Positions 8,465-17,699 are shown, counted from the stretch's first letter. The stretch: DNA of 64,000 bases from Caballeronia hypogeia (GCF_001544875.2 NZ_FCOA02000004.1:124001-188000), one strand, 5' to 3'. Notes: generated by a model not told the origin, from the sequence alone. Numbers and translations: made by a program.

Positions 8465-10675
8465 ATGCCCGCTCTGCTCAAGACGCGGACGCGTTTGCTC
8501 GCGTCCGTCGGCGCCCTCTATTGCGCAAGTTTTCTGAATCCTTCGCAGGCGTTCGCGCAAAGCGCGCCACCCGAGAGCGGCAATGCCGCGCTGCCCGCCG
8601 TCAAGGTCAACGCAGACGCGGTGCGTTCCGACTTGCAGACGACGACCGTGCCGTCCTACAAGTTCGTCGCGCCCTTGCTCGACACGCCGCGCTCGATCAC
8701 CGTGATTCCCGAGGAGCTGATCCGCGAGACCAACGCGACGACCTTCGCCGACGCGCTCAAGACCGTGCCCGGCATCACCTTCCTGGGCGGCGACGCGGCG
8801 GCGAATCCTTCGGCGGATCGTCCGGTGATTCGCGGCTTCGAGTCGCGCAATTCGATTTTCGTCGACGGCATTCGCGACTCGGGCGTGCAGAATCGCGAGA
8901 CTTTCGATATCGAGAGCATCACGGTCATCAAGGGACCGGACTCCGTGTATGCGGGGCGCGGCGCGGTGGGCGGCAGCATCGACATCCAGACGAAGATGCC
9001 GAAGTACGATGACTTCATCAACGCGAGCGCGAGCCTCGGCACCGAGGCCTACAAGCGCCTCACCATCGACGCCAATCAGAAGTTCGGCGACGGCAACGCC
9101 TGGCGCTTCAACGCGATGGGCTTCGACGCGAATCAGGCCGGCCGCAACAACGTGTACAGCAAGCGCTGGGGCGTGGCGCCTTCGGTCGCGTTCGGGCTGA
9201 ACAGTCCGACCACGGTCACGCTCAGCTACTACCATCTGAACACCTACGACATGCCGGACTTCAGCGTGCCGTTCCGCTCGACGGGCGGCACGCCGATCAG
9301 CAGCGATCGCGGCCAGTTCTACGGCTTCAATAACCGCGACTATCGCTACGGCCAGACGGATACCGGCGAAGTGCGCGTGGAGCATCGCTTCAACGACAAC
9401 CTGAAGCTCAGGAACACGACCATGTTCGGCCGCGCGACGCTCGACTATGTGGCGACCAATCCGCAGTTGCTGAACGCGACGTCGAACATCCTCGGCCTGC
9501 AGGCGAAGAGCGGCAAGTACGCGACGAACAGCATCACGAACCAGACCGAACTGACGGGCAAGGCGACCGTGTTCGGCATGCAGCACACGCTGACGGGCGG
9601 CGTCGAATTCAGTCATGAGCACAGCCTGTACGAAGGCTATCTCGTGACCGACAGCGCGGGCAACAACATCCGCTCGAACACGCCGTGCAACGTGCCGTTC
9701 AACTGCACGCCGATCAACGCGTGGAATCCGGACAATCCGTGGCTCGGCAATATCGTGCTGAACGGCGACAAGGGCTTTCCCGGCGCGGCGACGCATACGC
9801 AGACCAACGTCGCATCGGCGTATATCTTCGACAGCGTGAAGATCACCGACCAGTGGCTCTTCAACGCGGGCGCGCGCTTCGACCGCTTCGACGTCACCTC
9901 GACGCAGGCGGGCGCGAAAGACCTCACGAACAACTCGAATTTCTTCAGCTATCAGTTGGGGCTCGTGTACAAGCCGCTGCCGTCGGTGAGCCTCTACACG
10001 TCGTATGGCACGTCGGCGAATCCGCCGGGCGCGAATTCGGGACTCGGCGGCGGCACGGATCAGATCACCGGGACGAATCAGGATCTTTCGCCAGAACGTA
10101 GCCGCAATATCGAAGTGGGCGCGAAGTGGGACGTGATGGAACGCCTGTCGCTGAACGCCGCGCTATTCCAGACCGACAAGACCAACGCGCGCGTCTCCGA
10201 CGGCCTGGGCGGCACGATCAACGCGGGGCATCAGCGCGTGCGCGGCGTCGAAGTGGGCGCGGCGGGCAACATCACGGGCAAGTGGAGCGTGTTCGGCGGC
10301 TACTCGTATCTCGATGCGATCACCGTCGATGCCGGCGCGGCCAATGCCGCATCGTCCGGCCTGCCGATGGTCATGGTGCCCAAGCACAACGTCGCGCTGT
10401 GGTCGTTCTATGACGTGATGCCGACGCTGAAGGTGGGCGCGGGCGCGACCATCGCGAGCAAGACGTACGCGTCCGTTACGCCGACGGTGCGCAAGTGGAC
10501 GCCGGGTTATGCGCGCTTCGATGCGGTGGCGACGTATCGCGTCGCGAAGAAGGTGGACTTGCAACTGAACGTGAACAATATTTTCGATCGCAAGTATTAC
10601 TCGACGGCGTATCCGATCTACGCGACCTGGGCGCCGGGACGCTCTGCGGTGGTGACGTTGAACTTCTATCAGTAA
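8465..10675 (+). CDS. TonB-dependent siderophore receptor, Fiu-like
   Basis: A 736-residue outer-membrane receptor that should take up ferric siderophores with TonB energy. It has a signal peptide ending at AFAQ, a plug domain (DTPRSITVIPEELIRE...VPGITFLGG...RPVIRGFESRNSIFVDGIRD, VIKGPDSVYAGRGAVGGSIDI) and a long 22-strand barrel ending in aromatic residues (VVTLNFYQ). The plug wording is closest to the catecholate Fiu/CirA branch, although the exact ligand cannot be read. No signal-transducing N-terminal domain is present, so it is not of the FecA type. The Fur box upstream supports an iron role. It ends at a bidirectional terminator. Confidence 0.93.
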   Translation: MPALLKTRTRLLASVGALYCASFLNPSQAFAQSAPPESGNAALPAVKVNADAVRSDLQTTTVPSYKFVAPLLDTPRSITVIPEELIRETNATTFADALKTVPGITFLGGDAAANPSADRPVIRGFESRNSIFVDGIRDSGVQNRETFDIESITVIKGPDSVYAGRGAVGGSIDIQTKMPKYDDFINASASLGTEAYKRLTIDANQKFGDGNAWRFNAMGFDANQAGRNNVYSKRWGVAPSVAFGLNSPTTVTLSYYHLNTYDMPDFSVPFRSTGGTPISSDRGQFYGFNNRDYRYGQTDTGEVRVEHRFNDNLKLRNTTMFGRATLDYVATNPQLLNATSNILGLQAKSGKYATNSITNQTELTGKATVFGMQHTLTGGVEFSHEHSLYEGYLVTDSAGNNIRSNTPCNVPFNCTPINAWNPDNPWLGNIVLNGDKGFPGAATHTQTNVASAYIFDSVKITDQWLFNAGARFDRFDVTSTQAGAKDLTNNSNFFSYQLGLVYKPLPSVSLYTSYGTSANPPGANSGLGGGTDQITGTNQDLSPERSRNIEVGAKWDVMERLSLNAALFQTDKTNARVSDGLGGTINAGHQRVRGVEVGAAGNITGKWSVFGGYSYLDAITVDAGAANAASSGLPMVMVPKHNVALWSFYDVMPTLKVGAGATIASKTYASVTPTVRKWTPGYARFDAVATYRVAKKVDLQLNVNNIFDRKYYSTAYPIYATWAPGRSAVVTLNFYQ

Positions 10676-10679
10676 GGCA

Positions 10680-10701
10680 AAGGGGCGCACGAGCGCCCCT
10701 T
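10680..10701. terminator. Bidirectional terminator
   Basis: AAGGGGCGC (10680-10688) and GCGCCCCTT (10693-10701) form a perfect 9-bp stem with a 4-base loop between two convergent genes. Confidence 0.8.
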
Positions 10702-10707
10702 GTCACA

Positions 10708-11457
10708 TCACGCGTGCGCGCGTCCGAGCCATTGCTCGAGACTGATGCCGCCGCGACGCGCTTCGCCAGTCGGCACGAGCGAATCTTCCTTGACGGTGCC
10801 GCCGAAGTAAGTCGCCTCCGGATCGACGACGATCTCGCGCGTGTCGCCCTGCGCCTTCAAAAACGCGCCGACGATGCGATGCAAGGGCGCGCGCTCCGGC
10901 CCGGCGATATCGGCGATGCCGTTCAGCGGCGCACCGAGCGCGACATCGGCGACGATCGCGGCGACATCGTCGGCGGCGATCGGCTGGAACTGTCCCGTCG
11001 AAAGATGCACGCGGCCGTCCTGCACGCCGGCATCGGCAATGCCGCCGAGAAACTCCATGAACTGCGTCGCGCGAATGATCGAGTACGGCACGCCCGACTC
11101 CGCGATCAGCTTCTCCTGCGCGACCTTGGCGCGAAAGTATCCGTTGTCGGGCATGCGGTCCGTGCCGACCACCGACAGCGCGACATGATGTTTCACGCCC
11201 GCCGCCGTTTCGGCTTTTGTGAGGTTCGTGGTCGAGTTGCGGAAGAACGCCAGCACGTCGTCGGGCGCCCACGAAGGCGCGTTCGATACGTCGATGACGA
11301 CCTGCGCGCCGTGAAGCGCCTGCTCCAGTCCTTCGCCCGTCACGGCATTCACGCCGTTGCGCGGCGACGCGGCCACCGCTTCGTGCCCCTTCGCGCGCAG
11401 AATCGCGACCGTTTTTGCGCCGATCAAACCCGAACCACCGATAACAACGATCTTCAT
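10708..11457 (-). CDS. NmrA-type NAD(P)-binding reductase (atypical SDR)
   Basis: A 249-residue cytoplasmic protein with an N-terminal Rossmann fold: MKIVVIGGSGLIGAKTVAIL is the dinucleotide-binding loop. The rest (ALSVVGTDRMPDNGYFRAKVAQEKLIAESGVPYSIIRATQFMEFL) is typical of atypical short-chain dehydrogenases that resemble NmrA and NADH-ubiquinone oxidoreductase accessory subunits. The FRAKVAQE segment keeps the lysine but lacks the classical Tyr. The ATG at 11457 is chosen because GAGGA lies eight bases upstream. It is divergent from a MocR-type regulator, which is its most likely controller. Substrate unknown. Confidence 0.85.
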   Translation of the reverse strand: MKIVVIGGSGLIGAKTVAILRAKGHEAVAASPRNGVNAVTGEGLEQALHGAQVVIDVSNAPSWAPDDVLAFFRNSTTNLTKAETAAGVKHHVALSVVGTDRMPDNGYFRAKVAQEKLIAESGVPYSIIRATQFMEFLGGIADAGVQDGRVHLSTGQFQPIAADDVAAIVADVALGAPLNGIADIAGPERAPLHRIVGAFLKAQGDTREIVVDPEATYFGGTVKEDSLVPTGEARRGGISLEQWLGRAHA

Positions 11458-11495
11458 GGTGCAGTCCTCGCTCATGTCAAAGTGAAAGTGAAGTC

Positions 11496-11508
11496 ATTGT
11501 GTGACAAT
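11496..11508. promoter_or_regulatory. Dyad in the reductase/MocR divergent promoter region
   Basis: ATTGT GTG ACAAT is a 5-bp inverted repeat with a 3-base spacer, located between the divergent NmrA-type gene and the MocR gene. It could belong to an operator, but it is short and may be chance. Confidence 0.25.
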
Positions 11509-11565
11509 CATGTCTCAGCAGAAAGGGACAAGAATCGTCGAATCAACTAGTCCAAGAGGCGCGTG

Positions 11566-13053
11566 ATGCCGAAGCCCGAAAACACGCTGACGATCGCGAT
11601 CGACCGTCGCGAGTCGTCGCCGATTTATCAGCAGATATGCGAGCGCTTCAAGGCGGCGATTGCGGCCGGACATCTGAAGCCGGGCGATCGCGTGCCCGCG
11701 CTGCGCGGCCTCGCCATGCAATTGAACACCGCGCGCGGCACGGTCGAGATGGCGTATGACATGCTCGTCGACGAAGGCTATCTGCAGATGCGCGGCGCGG
11801 CGGGCACGTTCGTTTCTTCGTCGCTGCCGGCGTCGGCCACGCTTGCGTCCGCGCGCAAGACTCGCGAACGCACAGCGCCGCCGCGCACGAAGCGAGCAGA
11901 GGCTGCGGCGGATGTCGGCAACGACGCAAAGCCGCTGCGCCCCGGACTGCCCGCGCTCGATGCGTTTCCGCGCAAGCTGTGGAGCCGGCTCGTCGCGTAC
12001 CGCGCGCGCAGTGGCGATCTCGCCACGCTCACGTATCCGGAGCCGTCGGGGTACGGGCCGCTGCGTGAGCGCATCGCGACCTACGTGGGCCTGTCGCGCG
12101 GCGTGGAATGCGTGCCGGAGCAGGTGTTCGTGACCAACGGCTATCGCGCGACGCTCGAACTCGTGCTGCGCGGTCTCGCCACGCCGGGCGATCGCGCGTG
12201 GTTCGAGGAGCCGGGCTATCTGCTCGCGCGTAACTTTCTGATGGAAGCCGGCTTGCGGCTCGTGCCCGTTCCCGTGGACGACGAAGGCCTCGATGTCGAT
12301 GCGGGCATCGCGCTCGAAGCCGATGCGCGCTTCGCGTTCGTGACGCCTTCGCATCAGAGCCCGCTCGGCATGACGCTTTCGCTCGCGCGGCGCATGAAGC
12401 TGCTCGACTGGGCGAGCCGCGCGGGAAGCTGGATCGTCGAGGACGACTACGACAGCGAGTTTCGTTACGTGGGCCGCCCGTTGCCCGCGCTGAAGAGCCT
12501 CGATCGCGACGATCGCGTGATTTATTGCGGCACCTTCAGCAAGGTGCTGTTTCCGGGCTTGCGGCTTTCGTATGTGGTCGCGCCCGAGCGCGCCGTGCCG
12601 CGCTTCGAGCAGCTCACGAAGAGCATGAATGCGGGATCGCCTTATCTCTATCAGGCGGCGGTGGCGGATTTCATCGCGCAAGGGCATTTCGCGCGGCATC
12701 TGAAGCGCATGCGCGCGCTCTATGCGGAGCGGCGTGCGTTGCTCGCGAATGCGATCGTGAAGGCGTTCGGCGAACGTGTGAGCATCGACTTGCCGACCGG
12801 CGGCATGCATCTCGTCGCGATCTTCAATGCGCGTCCCGACGGTCCCGTCGATGACATGGCGATCGCCGCTCGCGCGCGCGAGTCGGGTCTCGCGGTGATC
12901 GCGCTGTCGGCGTGGTATCTGAACGCGCGCACGAAGCCGATGTTGCGTGGCATCGTCGCGGGCTTCGCAAATGTCGGCGATGCCGCCGAAGCCACGCGAC
13001 TCGCGCGCATGTTGCGGCGCGCTTATGACGCTTATGACGCTTACGACGCCTGA
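11566..13053 (+). CDS. MocR/PdxR-type GntR regulator with aminotransferase domain
   Basis: A 495-residue transcription factor. Residues about 12-80 are a GntR winged helix (PIYQQICERFKAAIAAGHLKPGDRVPALRGLAMQLNTARGTVEMAYDMLVDEGYL). After a basic linker, residues about 125-480 form a fold-type I aminotransferase domain; the PLP-binding lysine is in CGTFSKVLFPGLRL and the cofactor aspartate in EDDYDSEFRY. MocR proteins sense PLP or an amine ligand and usually control the neighbouring divergent gene. AAGAGG precedes the ATG; a GTG three bases earlier is possible. The last residues AYDAYDAYDA come from a 9-bp repeat, and the 3' end overlaps the convergent azoreductase gene by 13 bases. Confidence 0.92.
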   Translation: MPKPENTLTIAIDRRESSPIYQQICERFKAAIAAGHLKPGDRVPALRGLAMQLNTARGTVEMAYDMLVDEGYLQMRGAAGTFVSSSLPASATLASARKTRERTAPPRTKRAEAAADVGNDAKPLRPGLPALDAFPRKLWSRLVAYRARSGDLATLTYPEPSGYGPLRERIATYVGLSRGVECVPEQVFVTNGYRATLELVLRGLATPGDRAWFEEPGYLLARNFLMEAGLRLVPVPVDDEGLDVDAGIALEADARFAFVTPSHQSPLGMTLSLARRMKLLDWASRAGSWIVEDDYDSEFRYVGRPLPALKSLDRDDRVIYCGTFSKVLFPGLRLSYVVAPERAVPRFEQLTKSMNAGSPYLYQAAVADFIAQGHFARHLKRMRALYAERRALLANAIVKAFGERVSIDLPTGGMHLVAIFNARPDGPVDDMAIAARARESGLAVIALSAWYLNARTKPMLRGIVAGFANVGDAAEATRLARMLRRAYDAYDAYDA

Positions 13054-13670
13054 GGCGTGACGATGTCGTCGTCGGATGCGAACAGCGCGTGACGCGCGAT
13101 GTGCTCGCGTGCGCTTCGCAAGGCTTCCGCCACGGCCTCATCGCCGCGCACGAGTCCCTGCAGCAGAAGAAAATGCAGGCTCTGCAAGCCGATGGACCCG
13201 AGCGCGTAACGCAGATACGGCGTGAGAAAGTCGCACTGACGCGCATGCTCGCCGCTATGAAAACCGCCCGAGCCGACGATCACGAACGCCGGCCGGTCGC
13301 GCATCAACCCGATCTTGCCTTCGGGCGTCGCCGCGAACGTGCGATGAATCCGCAGCACGTAATCGATCCACAGTTTCAACGTCGCGGGCACGGTGAAGTT
13401 GTGCATCGGCGTGTTGATGACGAGCGCATCCGTCGTTTCGATTTCGCGGATGAGTTGCTCGGACACGTCGAACTGGCTCGCATCCGGCGCGCGCGATGTA
13501 ATGGCGCGCGCATAGTCGCTCGTGATGGGCGGCAGCGGCTTCGCGACGAGATCGCGTTCGATCGTTTCCACGCGCGAGTTTCGGCGCAAGGTATCGATCA
13601 TGTCGAGCGCGAGCCGATAACCGTGACTCGCCGCGCCATGCGGGCTCGCGTTGATGAAGAGCACTTTCAT
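13041..13670 (-). CDS. FMN-dependent NADH azoreductase-like flavoprotein
   Basis: A 209-residue flavodoxin-fold enzyme. FINASPHGAASHGYRLA is the phosphate-binding loop for FMN, and NTPMHNFTVPATLKLWIDYVLR is the signature of the AzoR/NQO-like family, which reduces quinones and azo compounds with NAD(P)H. GSGGFH is the second flavin loop. The length is normal for the family. It overlaps the upstream GNAT gene by four bases, so the two are translated from one transcript. The physiological substrate is more likely a quinone or electrophile than an azo dye. Confidence 0.9.
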   Translation of the reverse strand: MKVLFINASPHGAASHGYRLALDMIDTLRRNSRVETIERDLVAKPLPPITSDYARAITSRAPDASQFDVSEQLIREIETTDALVINTPMHNFTVPATLKLWIDYVLRIHRTFAATPEGKIGLMRDRPAFVIVGSGGFHSGEHARQCDFLTPYLRYALGSIGLQSLHFLLLQGLVRGDEAVAEALRSAREHIARHALFASDDDIVTPQAS

Positions 13671-14131
13671 CGCGTGCGCTCCTTGTCGCGCTGCACGAGC
13701 GGTTCGACGAAATGCATGCCGCGCGCGAGCAGACCGTTACGAAAATAGAAGCGCTGCGCGAGCGGCATGTGCAGGCCGGTATCGAGCACGAAATGCGCGC
13801 AACGCGAATGCCGCGCGATCTCGCGAACGCGTTCGAGCAGGCTCGCGCCGATACCGCTGCGTTGCAGCTTCGCCGTGACGACGAGATCGTCGACGTAGAC
13901 GAAGCGGCCATACAGCAGATTGGTTTGCGTGCGATAACCGGCGAGGCCGAGTATCGTGCCGGCTTCGTCGCACGCGGCGAGCAGGCGATAACATTCCTCG
14001 CGTTGCTTGCGCAGTTGCGCGCCGAAAGCGTCGACGTTCGTCAGGTGCGGGCGCAATTCCTTCATTACGTCGAACGCGCGCGCCCAGTCGTCGGGCGAAT
14101 CGAGATGCCGGAAGGTGATGGATGTGTTCAT
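13667..14131 (-). CDS. GNAT-family N-acetyltransferase
   Basis: A 154-residue acetyltransferase. The acetyl-CoA loop is visible as VVTAKLQRSGIGASLLERV, with the preceding strand VYVDDLVV and a C-terminal RFYFRNGLLARGMHFVEP block typical of the GNAT fold. GGAG lies before the ATG at 14131, which sets the start; an in-frame ATG at 14254 has no support. It is the first gene of a two-gene operon with the azoreductase, to which it is joined by an ATGA overlap. The acceptor substrate is unknown. Confidence 0.87.
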   Translation of the reverse strand: MNTSITFRHLDSPDDWARAFDVMKELRPHLTNVDAFGAQLRKQREECYRLLAACDEAGTILGLAGYRTQTNLLYGRFVYVDDLVVTAKLQRSGIGASLLERVREIARHSRCAHFVLDTGLHMPLAQRFYFRNGLLARGMHFVEPLVQRDKERTR

Positions 14132-14265
14132 GCGTAATCTCCACGTTGCATGACACGGACGATATCCGCGCGATGGCCTGGCCTGAAGGTCCAAGAAATG
14201 AACTTTGTACTGGGCCATGCCTTGCCGCGTAGAATCGGGCGAGACCGTTCTCACCTCATCCTTTC

Positions 14266-14760
14266 ATGCCGCTCAATCCCGATTCCCCGCTTGCCCGCCT
14301 CATGAATGCGCCGGTACGGCCGGGTCATGTCGTATGGATCGGCCTGCGCGTGGCGCGCCGCAAACCGCTTCAGGTGGTCGATTCCGCGCGCGCGATCACG
14401 GGCGCGGGTCTCGATGGTGATCACTACAGCCGCCGCGACGGCAATCGCCAGGTCACGCTGATCCAGACGGAGAGCCTGTGCGCGATCGCCGCTCATCTCG
14501 GTCTCCACGGTGTGTCGCCCGGCGACTTGCGGCGCAACATCGTCACCTCGGGCATCAATCTCAATGCGCTGAAGGACCGGCGGTTTCGCATCGGTCAAGC
14601 GGTGCTGGAGGCGAGCGGTGAATGTCATCCGTGCTCGCGCATGGAAGAGACGTTCGGCGTGGGCGGCTATAACGCGGTGCGCGGATTCGGCGGCATCACG
14701 GCGCGTGTCATCGAAGAAGGGACGATAGAACTCGCGAGCACGATCGAAGCGCTGCGCTAA
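14266..14760 (+). CDS. MOSC domain protein
   Basis: A 164-residue protein made almost entirely of a MOSC domain, the beta-strand-rich module found at the C terminus of molybdenum-cofactor sulfurases and in stand-alone proteins such as YiiM. Visible blocks are GAGLDGDHYSRRDGNRQVTLIQ, LRRNIVTSGINLNALKDRRFRIG and EASGECHPCSRMEE; the last holds two cysteines where the family has its reactive cysteine. It probably handles sulfur or molybdenum cofactor, or binds a hydroxylamino substrate, in the cytoplasm. It is a single gene, with no molybdenum enzyme nearby. Confidence 0.88.
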   Translation: MPLNPDSPLARLMNAPVRPGHVVWIGLRVARRKPLQVVDSARAITGAGLDGDHYSRRDGNRQVTLIQTESLCAIAAHLGLHGVSPGDLRRNIVTSGINLNALKDRRFRIGQAVLEASGECHPCSRMEETFGVGGYNAVRGFGGITARVIEEGTIELASTIEALR

Positions 14761-14805
14761 GATACTGCGCCTCGCATCATCAACTCATAACGTGGAGTGT
14801 CTTCC

Positions 14806-15135
14806 GTGATTCAGCCGAGCAACGTATTCAAGGACAACCTGGCCCAATTGCCCGCCATCGATGGCATCGAGCGCATCAGTCTGGTGGACGGGCAGGGCAG
14901 CGTGGTCGCGAGCATCGAGAACAAGCCGGGCAAGCAAGGCTCGCTCGCCGTGTACAACTATCTGCGGCAGAGCTTCGGCACGCTCGACGCGAAAGCCGCC
15001 GAACACGCGCTCGCCGTGTTCGCGGAGCACACCACCGATGCGCGCAATCGTCCGGGCGCGCATCCGAATGTCGATCGCCTGCTCGCGATCGTCGATGGCG
15101 GCGAGGCGCTGCGCATCGACGTGATTCACGCCTGA
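14806..15135 (+). CDS. DUF2322 family protein
   Basis: A 109-residue cytoplasmic protein of unknown function. The sequence IQPSNVFKDNLAQLPAIDGIERISLVD and the ending RPGAHPNVDRLLAIVDGGEALRI are, as I recall, characteristic of DUF2322, found in beta- and some gammaproteobacteria. The GTG at 14806 is preferred because GTGGAG sits eight bases upstream; a GTG at 14797 would overlap that site. The gene ends in front of a strong bidirectional terminator. No partner gene is apparent. Confidence 0.8.
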   Translation: MIQPSNVFKDNLAQLPAIDGIERISLVDGQGSVVASIENKPGKQGSLAVYNYLRQSFGTLDAKAAEHALAVFAEHTTDARNRPGAHPNVDRLLAIVDGGEALRIDVIHA

Positions 15136-15153
15136 TCGAAGCAACAGAAATGA

Positions 15154-15187
15154 AAAAGCCCGTTCTGTCTGCACAGAACGGGCTTTT
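15154..15187. terminator. Strong bidirectional terminator
   Basis: AAAAGCCCGTTCTGT (15154-15168) pairs perfectly with ACAGAACGGGCTTTT (15173-15187) around a 4-base loop. A and T runs flank both sides, so it stops both convergent genes. Confidence 0.95.
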
Positions 15188-15207
15188 CATCAGCAAGTGG
15201 TGGTGAA

Positions 15208-16575
15208 TCAGAACTTCAATTCCACACGCTTGATGTCCTTCACGATCACGAGATAGCTGAACACGGTAATCAGCGCATTGATGCCGACGAACGCCAGCGC
15301 GCCGTTGAACGATCCCGACTCGGCGACGAGATAGCCGATCACGATCGGCGTCACGATGCCCGCCACGTTGCCGAACATGTTGAAGATCGAGCCCGACAGG
15401 CCGATGGCTTCCTTCGGCGACGTATCAGCGACCACGGCCCAGCCCAGTGCGCCGATGCCCTTGCCGAAGAACGCCAGCGACATCAGACCGACCACGACCC
15501 AGTCCGTGTTCACGTAATTGCAGCCGATGATGCACGACGACAGCAGCATGCCGCCGACAATCGGCACCTTGCGCGCGACGGTCAGCGAGTTGCCGCGACG
15601 GATGAGCGCGTCGGAGATCACGCCGCCGAGCACGCCGCCCGCGAAGCCGCAGATCGCCGGCAAGGACGCGACGAAGCCGGCCTTCAGGATCGTCATGTGA
15701 CGCGCCTGCACGAGATAGATCGGGAACCACGTCAGGAAGAAGTACGTCAGCACGTTGATGCAGTACTGCGCGAGATACACGCCCAGCAGCATGCGATTGC
15801 TGATCAATTGCTTGACCACGGGCCAGCCCACGCGATTGCCTGAGCGGTTTCCTGAGGCGCGGGCCGCGCCGCCCGCGCGCTGATGCCCATGCACGAGACC
15901 GCCGCCTTCCTCTATGTATTCGAGTTCCTGCTTGTTCACGCGCGGATGATCGACGGGATTCTTCATGACGGACAGCCACGTCACGGCGAGCAGCAGACCC
16001 GCGACACCCATCACGATATACACGTGATGCCAGCCGAATTCATGCGTGAGCCACGCCATCAACGGCGTGAACACGACCGCCGCGAAGTACTGCGCCGAAT
16101 TGAAGATGGCCGACGCCGTGCCGCGCTCCTTCGTCGGGAACCAGCTCGCGACCACCTTGGCGTTGGCCGGGAACGCGGGCGCTTCCGCCGCGCCCATCGC
16201 GAAGCGCAGCACGAACAGCGCCGTGACCGCCGTCGCCGCGCTGCCGAGCAGGCCGATGGAGCTTTGCAGCAGCGTGAAGAGCGACCACAGGAAGATGCTC
16301 GCCGCATACACGCGCCGCGCGCCGAAGCGATCGAGCAGCCAGCCCGCGGGCACTTGCGAAAGGACATACGCCCAGCTGAACGCCGAGAAGATGTAACCCA
16401 TGCGGATCGCGTCGAAGCCGAATTCGGCGCGCATCGCGGAGCCGGTGACGGACAGCGTCGCGCGATCCGCGTAGTTGAACGTCGTGATCACGAAGATCAG
16501 CAACAGAATGAGATAGCGCACCTTGGTGCGCTTCATGACATCCGCGGGACTCGCGGCGCGACTCGTCGTTGACAT
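15208..16575 (-). CDS. MFS hexarate (galactarate/glucarate) transporter
   Basis: A 455-residue major facilitator protein of the anion:cation symporter family that includes GudP and GarP. The start KVRYLILLLIFVITTFNYADRATLSVTG and the loop SQVPAGWLLDRFGARRVYAAS are family signatures; twelve hydrophobic segments can be traced. GGGGGA precedes the ATG. It lies downstream of kdgD on the same strand and next to garD, so uptake of galactarate or glucarate is the natural role. A hairpin-rich 140-base spacer separates it from kdgD, which may set relative expression. Confidence 0.88.
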   Translation of the reverse strand: MSTTSRAASPADVMKRTKVRYLILLLIFVITTFNYADRATLSVTGSAMRAEFGFDAIRMGYIFSAFSWAYVLSQVPAGWLLDRFGARRVYAASIFLWSLFTLLQSSIGLLGSAATAVTALFVLRFAMGAAEAPAFPANAKVVASWFPTKERGTASAIFNSAQYFAAVVFTPLMAWLTHEFGWHHVYIVMGVAGLLLAVTWLSVMKNPVDHPRVNKQELEYIEEGGGLVHGHQRAGGAARASGNRSGNRVGWPVVKQLISNRMLLGVYLAQYCINVLTYFFLTWFPIYLVQARHMTILKAGFVASLPAICGFAGGVLGGVISDALIRRGNSLTVARKVPIVGGMLLSSCIIGCNYVNTDWVVVGLMSLAFFGKGIGALGWAVVADTSPKEAIGLSGSIFNMFGNVAGIVTPIVIGYLVAESGSFNGALAFVGINALITVFSYLVIVKDIKRVELKF

Positions 16576-16607
16576 GGATTTCCCCCTTTCAAACGTGCTG
16601 ATGCACG

Positions 16608-16640
16608 GAGGGCCGCTTAATTCGTTCTTAAGCGGCCCTC
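16608..16640 (-). terminator. Intercistronic hairpin between kdgD and the transporter gene
   Basis: GAGGGCCGCTTAA (16608-16620) pairs perfectly with TTAAGCGGCCCTC (16628-16640) with a 7-base loop. Read on the minus strand no T tract follows, so it may act as a partial terminator or stabilise the 3' end of kdgD mRNA. A second stem, CGATGCC (16658-16664) with GGCATCG (16670-16676), lies just before it in transcription. Confidence 0.6.
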
Positions 16641-16715
16641 GTCAGCGAAGCGACACACGATGCCTTCGCGGCATCGCGCGCTCCCGCGCTTCGCTTGTCT
16701 CCTGTTGATGCGGAT

Positions 16716-17633
16716 TTACTGCGCGCCGAGCTTCTTGATCAGCACGTCGAGCTGTTCGAGCTCTTCTTCCGTCAGATCGGTCAGCGGTGCGCGCACCGGA
16801 CCCGCGTCGTGGCCGACCAGCTTCGCGCCCGCCTTGACGATCGACACCGCATAGCCCGCCTTGCGGTTACGGATCTTCAGGTACGGCAGGAAGAATTCGT
16901 CGATCAGCTTGCCGACCGTTGCATGGTCGTCAGCGGCGATCGCGCGGTAGAACTCCATTGCGGTCTTCGGAATGAAGTTGAACACCGCCGACGAGTACAC
17001 GGGCACGCCCAGCGCCTTGTACGCCGCTGCGTAGACTTCAGCGGTCGGCAGGCCGCCGAGGTACGAGAAGCGGTCGCCCAGGCGACGGCGGATCGTCACC
17101 ATGTTTTCGATTTCGCCCACGCCGTCCTTGAAGCCGATCAGGTTAGGGCACGAGTCCGCGAGCTGCTCCAGCATGTCTGCGTTGAGCTTCGAATTCGCGC
17201 GGTTGTAGATGATCACGCCCATGTTCGGCACGGCCTTGCACACCTCTTCGGCGTGCACGCGGATGCCGTCCTGCGACGCTTCGGTCAGGTAGTGCGGCAT
17301 CAGCAGGACGCCGTGCGCGCCTTGCTTCTCTGCTTCCTGCGCGAACGCGATGGCCGTGCGGGTCGGGCCGCCCGCGCCCGCCAGAATGGGCACCTTGCCA
17401 CGGCACACTTCGGTGGCCGTCTTCACGATCTGCGAATATTCGGGTTGCGTCAGCGAGAAGAATTCGCCCGTGCCGCCCGCGACGAACAGCGCCGAAGCAC
17501 CGTACGGAGCCAGCCATTCGAGGCGCTCCGCATACGTGTCAGCGCGGAAGTTGCCTTGCTGGTCGAAGTCCGTCACGGGGAAGGAGAGCAGGCCTTCGGA
17601 AACGATTTGCTTCAGTTCTTGCGGAGTCGTCAT
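16716..17633 (-). CDS. kdgD: 5-dehydro-4-deoxyglucarate dehydratase
   Basis: A 305-residue (beta/alpha)8 enzyme of the DHDPS/NAL superfamily. It converts 5-keto-4-deoxy-D-glucarate to 2,5-dioxopentanoate (alpha-ketoglutarate semialdehyde) with loss of water and CO2. [14 protein letters not shown] is the substrate-carboxylate loop, [10 protein letters not shown] holds the conserved tyrosine, and [14 protein letters not shown] the Schiff-base lysine. It follows GarD in the pathway and is divergent from it, with the transporter downstream. The semialdehyde dehydrogenase that would complete the route to alpha-ketoglutarate is not in the window. Confidence 0.95.
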   Translation of the reverse strand: MTTPQELKQIVSEGLLSFPVTDFDQQGNFRADTYAERLEWLAPYGASALFVAGGTGEFFSLTQPEYSQIVKTATEVCRGKVPILAGAGGPTRTAIAFAQEAEKQGAHGVLLMPHYLTEASQDGIRVHAEEVCKAVPNMGVIIYNRANSKLNADMLEQLADSCPNLIGFKDGVGEIENMVTIRRRLGDRFSYLGGLPTAEVYAAAYKALGVPVYSSAVFNFIPKTAMEFYRAIAADDHATVGKLIDEFFLPYLKIRNRKAGYAVSIVKAGAKLVGHDAGPVRAPLTDLTEEELEQLDVLIKKLGAQ

Positions 17634-17679
17634 GGTGATCTATCTCGATAATCAGCCACCGGCGGGTGCCGAGCTTATA

Positions 17680-17692
17680 AGTCATCGTACAA
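17680..17692 (+). promoter_or_regulatory. Operator-like repeat, copy 1
   Basis: AGTCATCGTACAA. It is repeated exactly at 17700-17712 with a 20-bp period (two helical turns) and in inverted form at 17774-17786. It lies in the kdgD-garD divergent promoter region, so it is a likely binding site of a GntR/FadR-type hexarate regulator. Confidence 0.65.
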
Positions 17693-17699
17693 CATGGAG

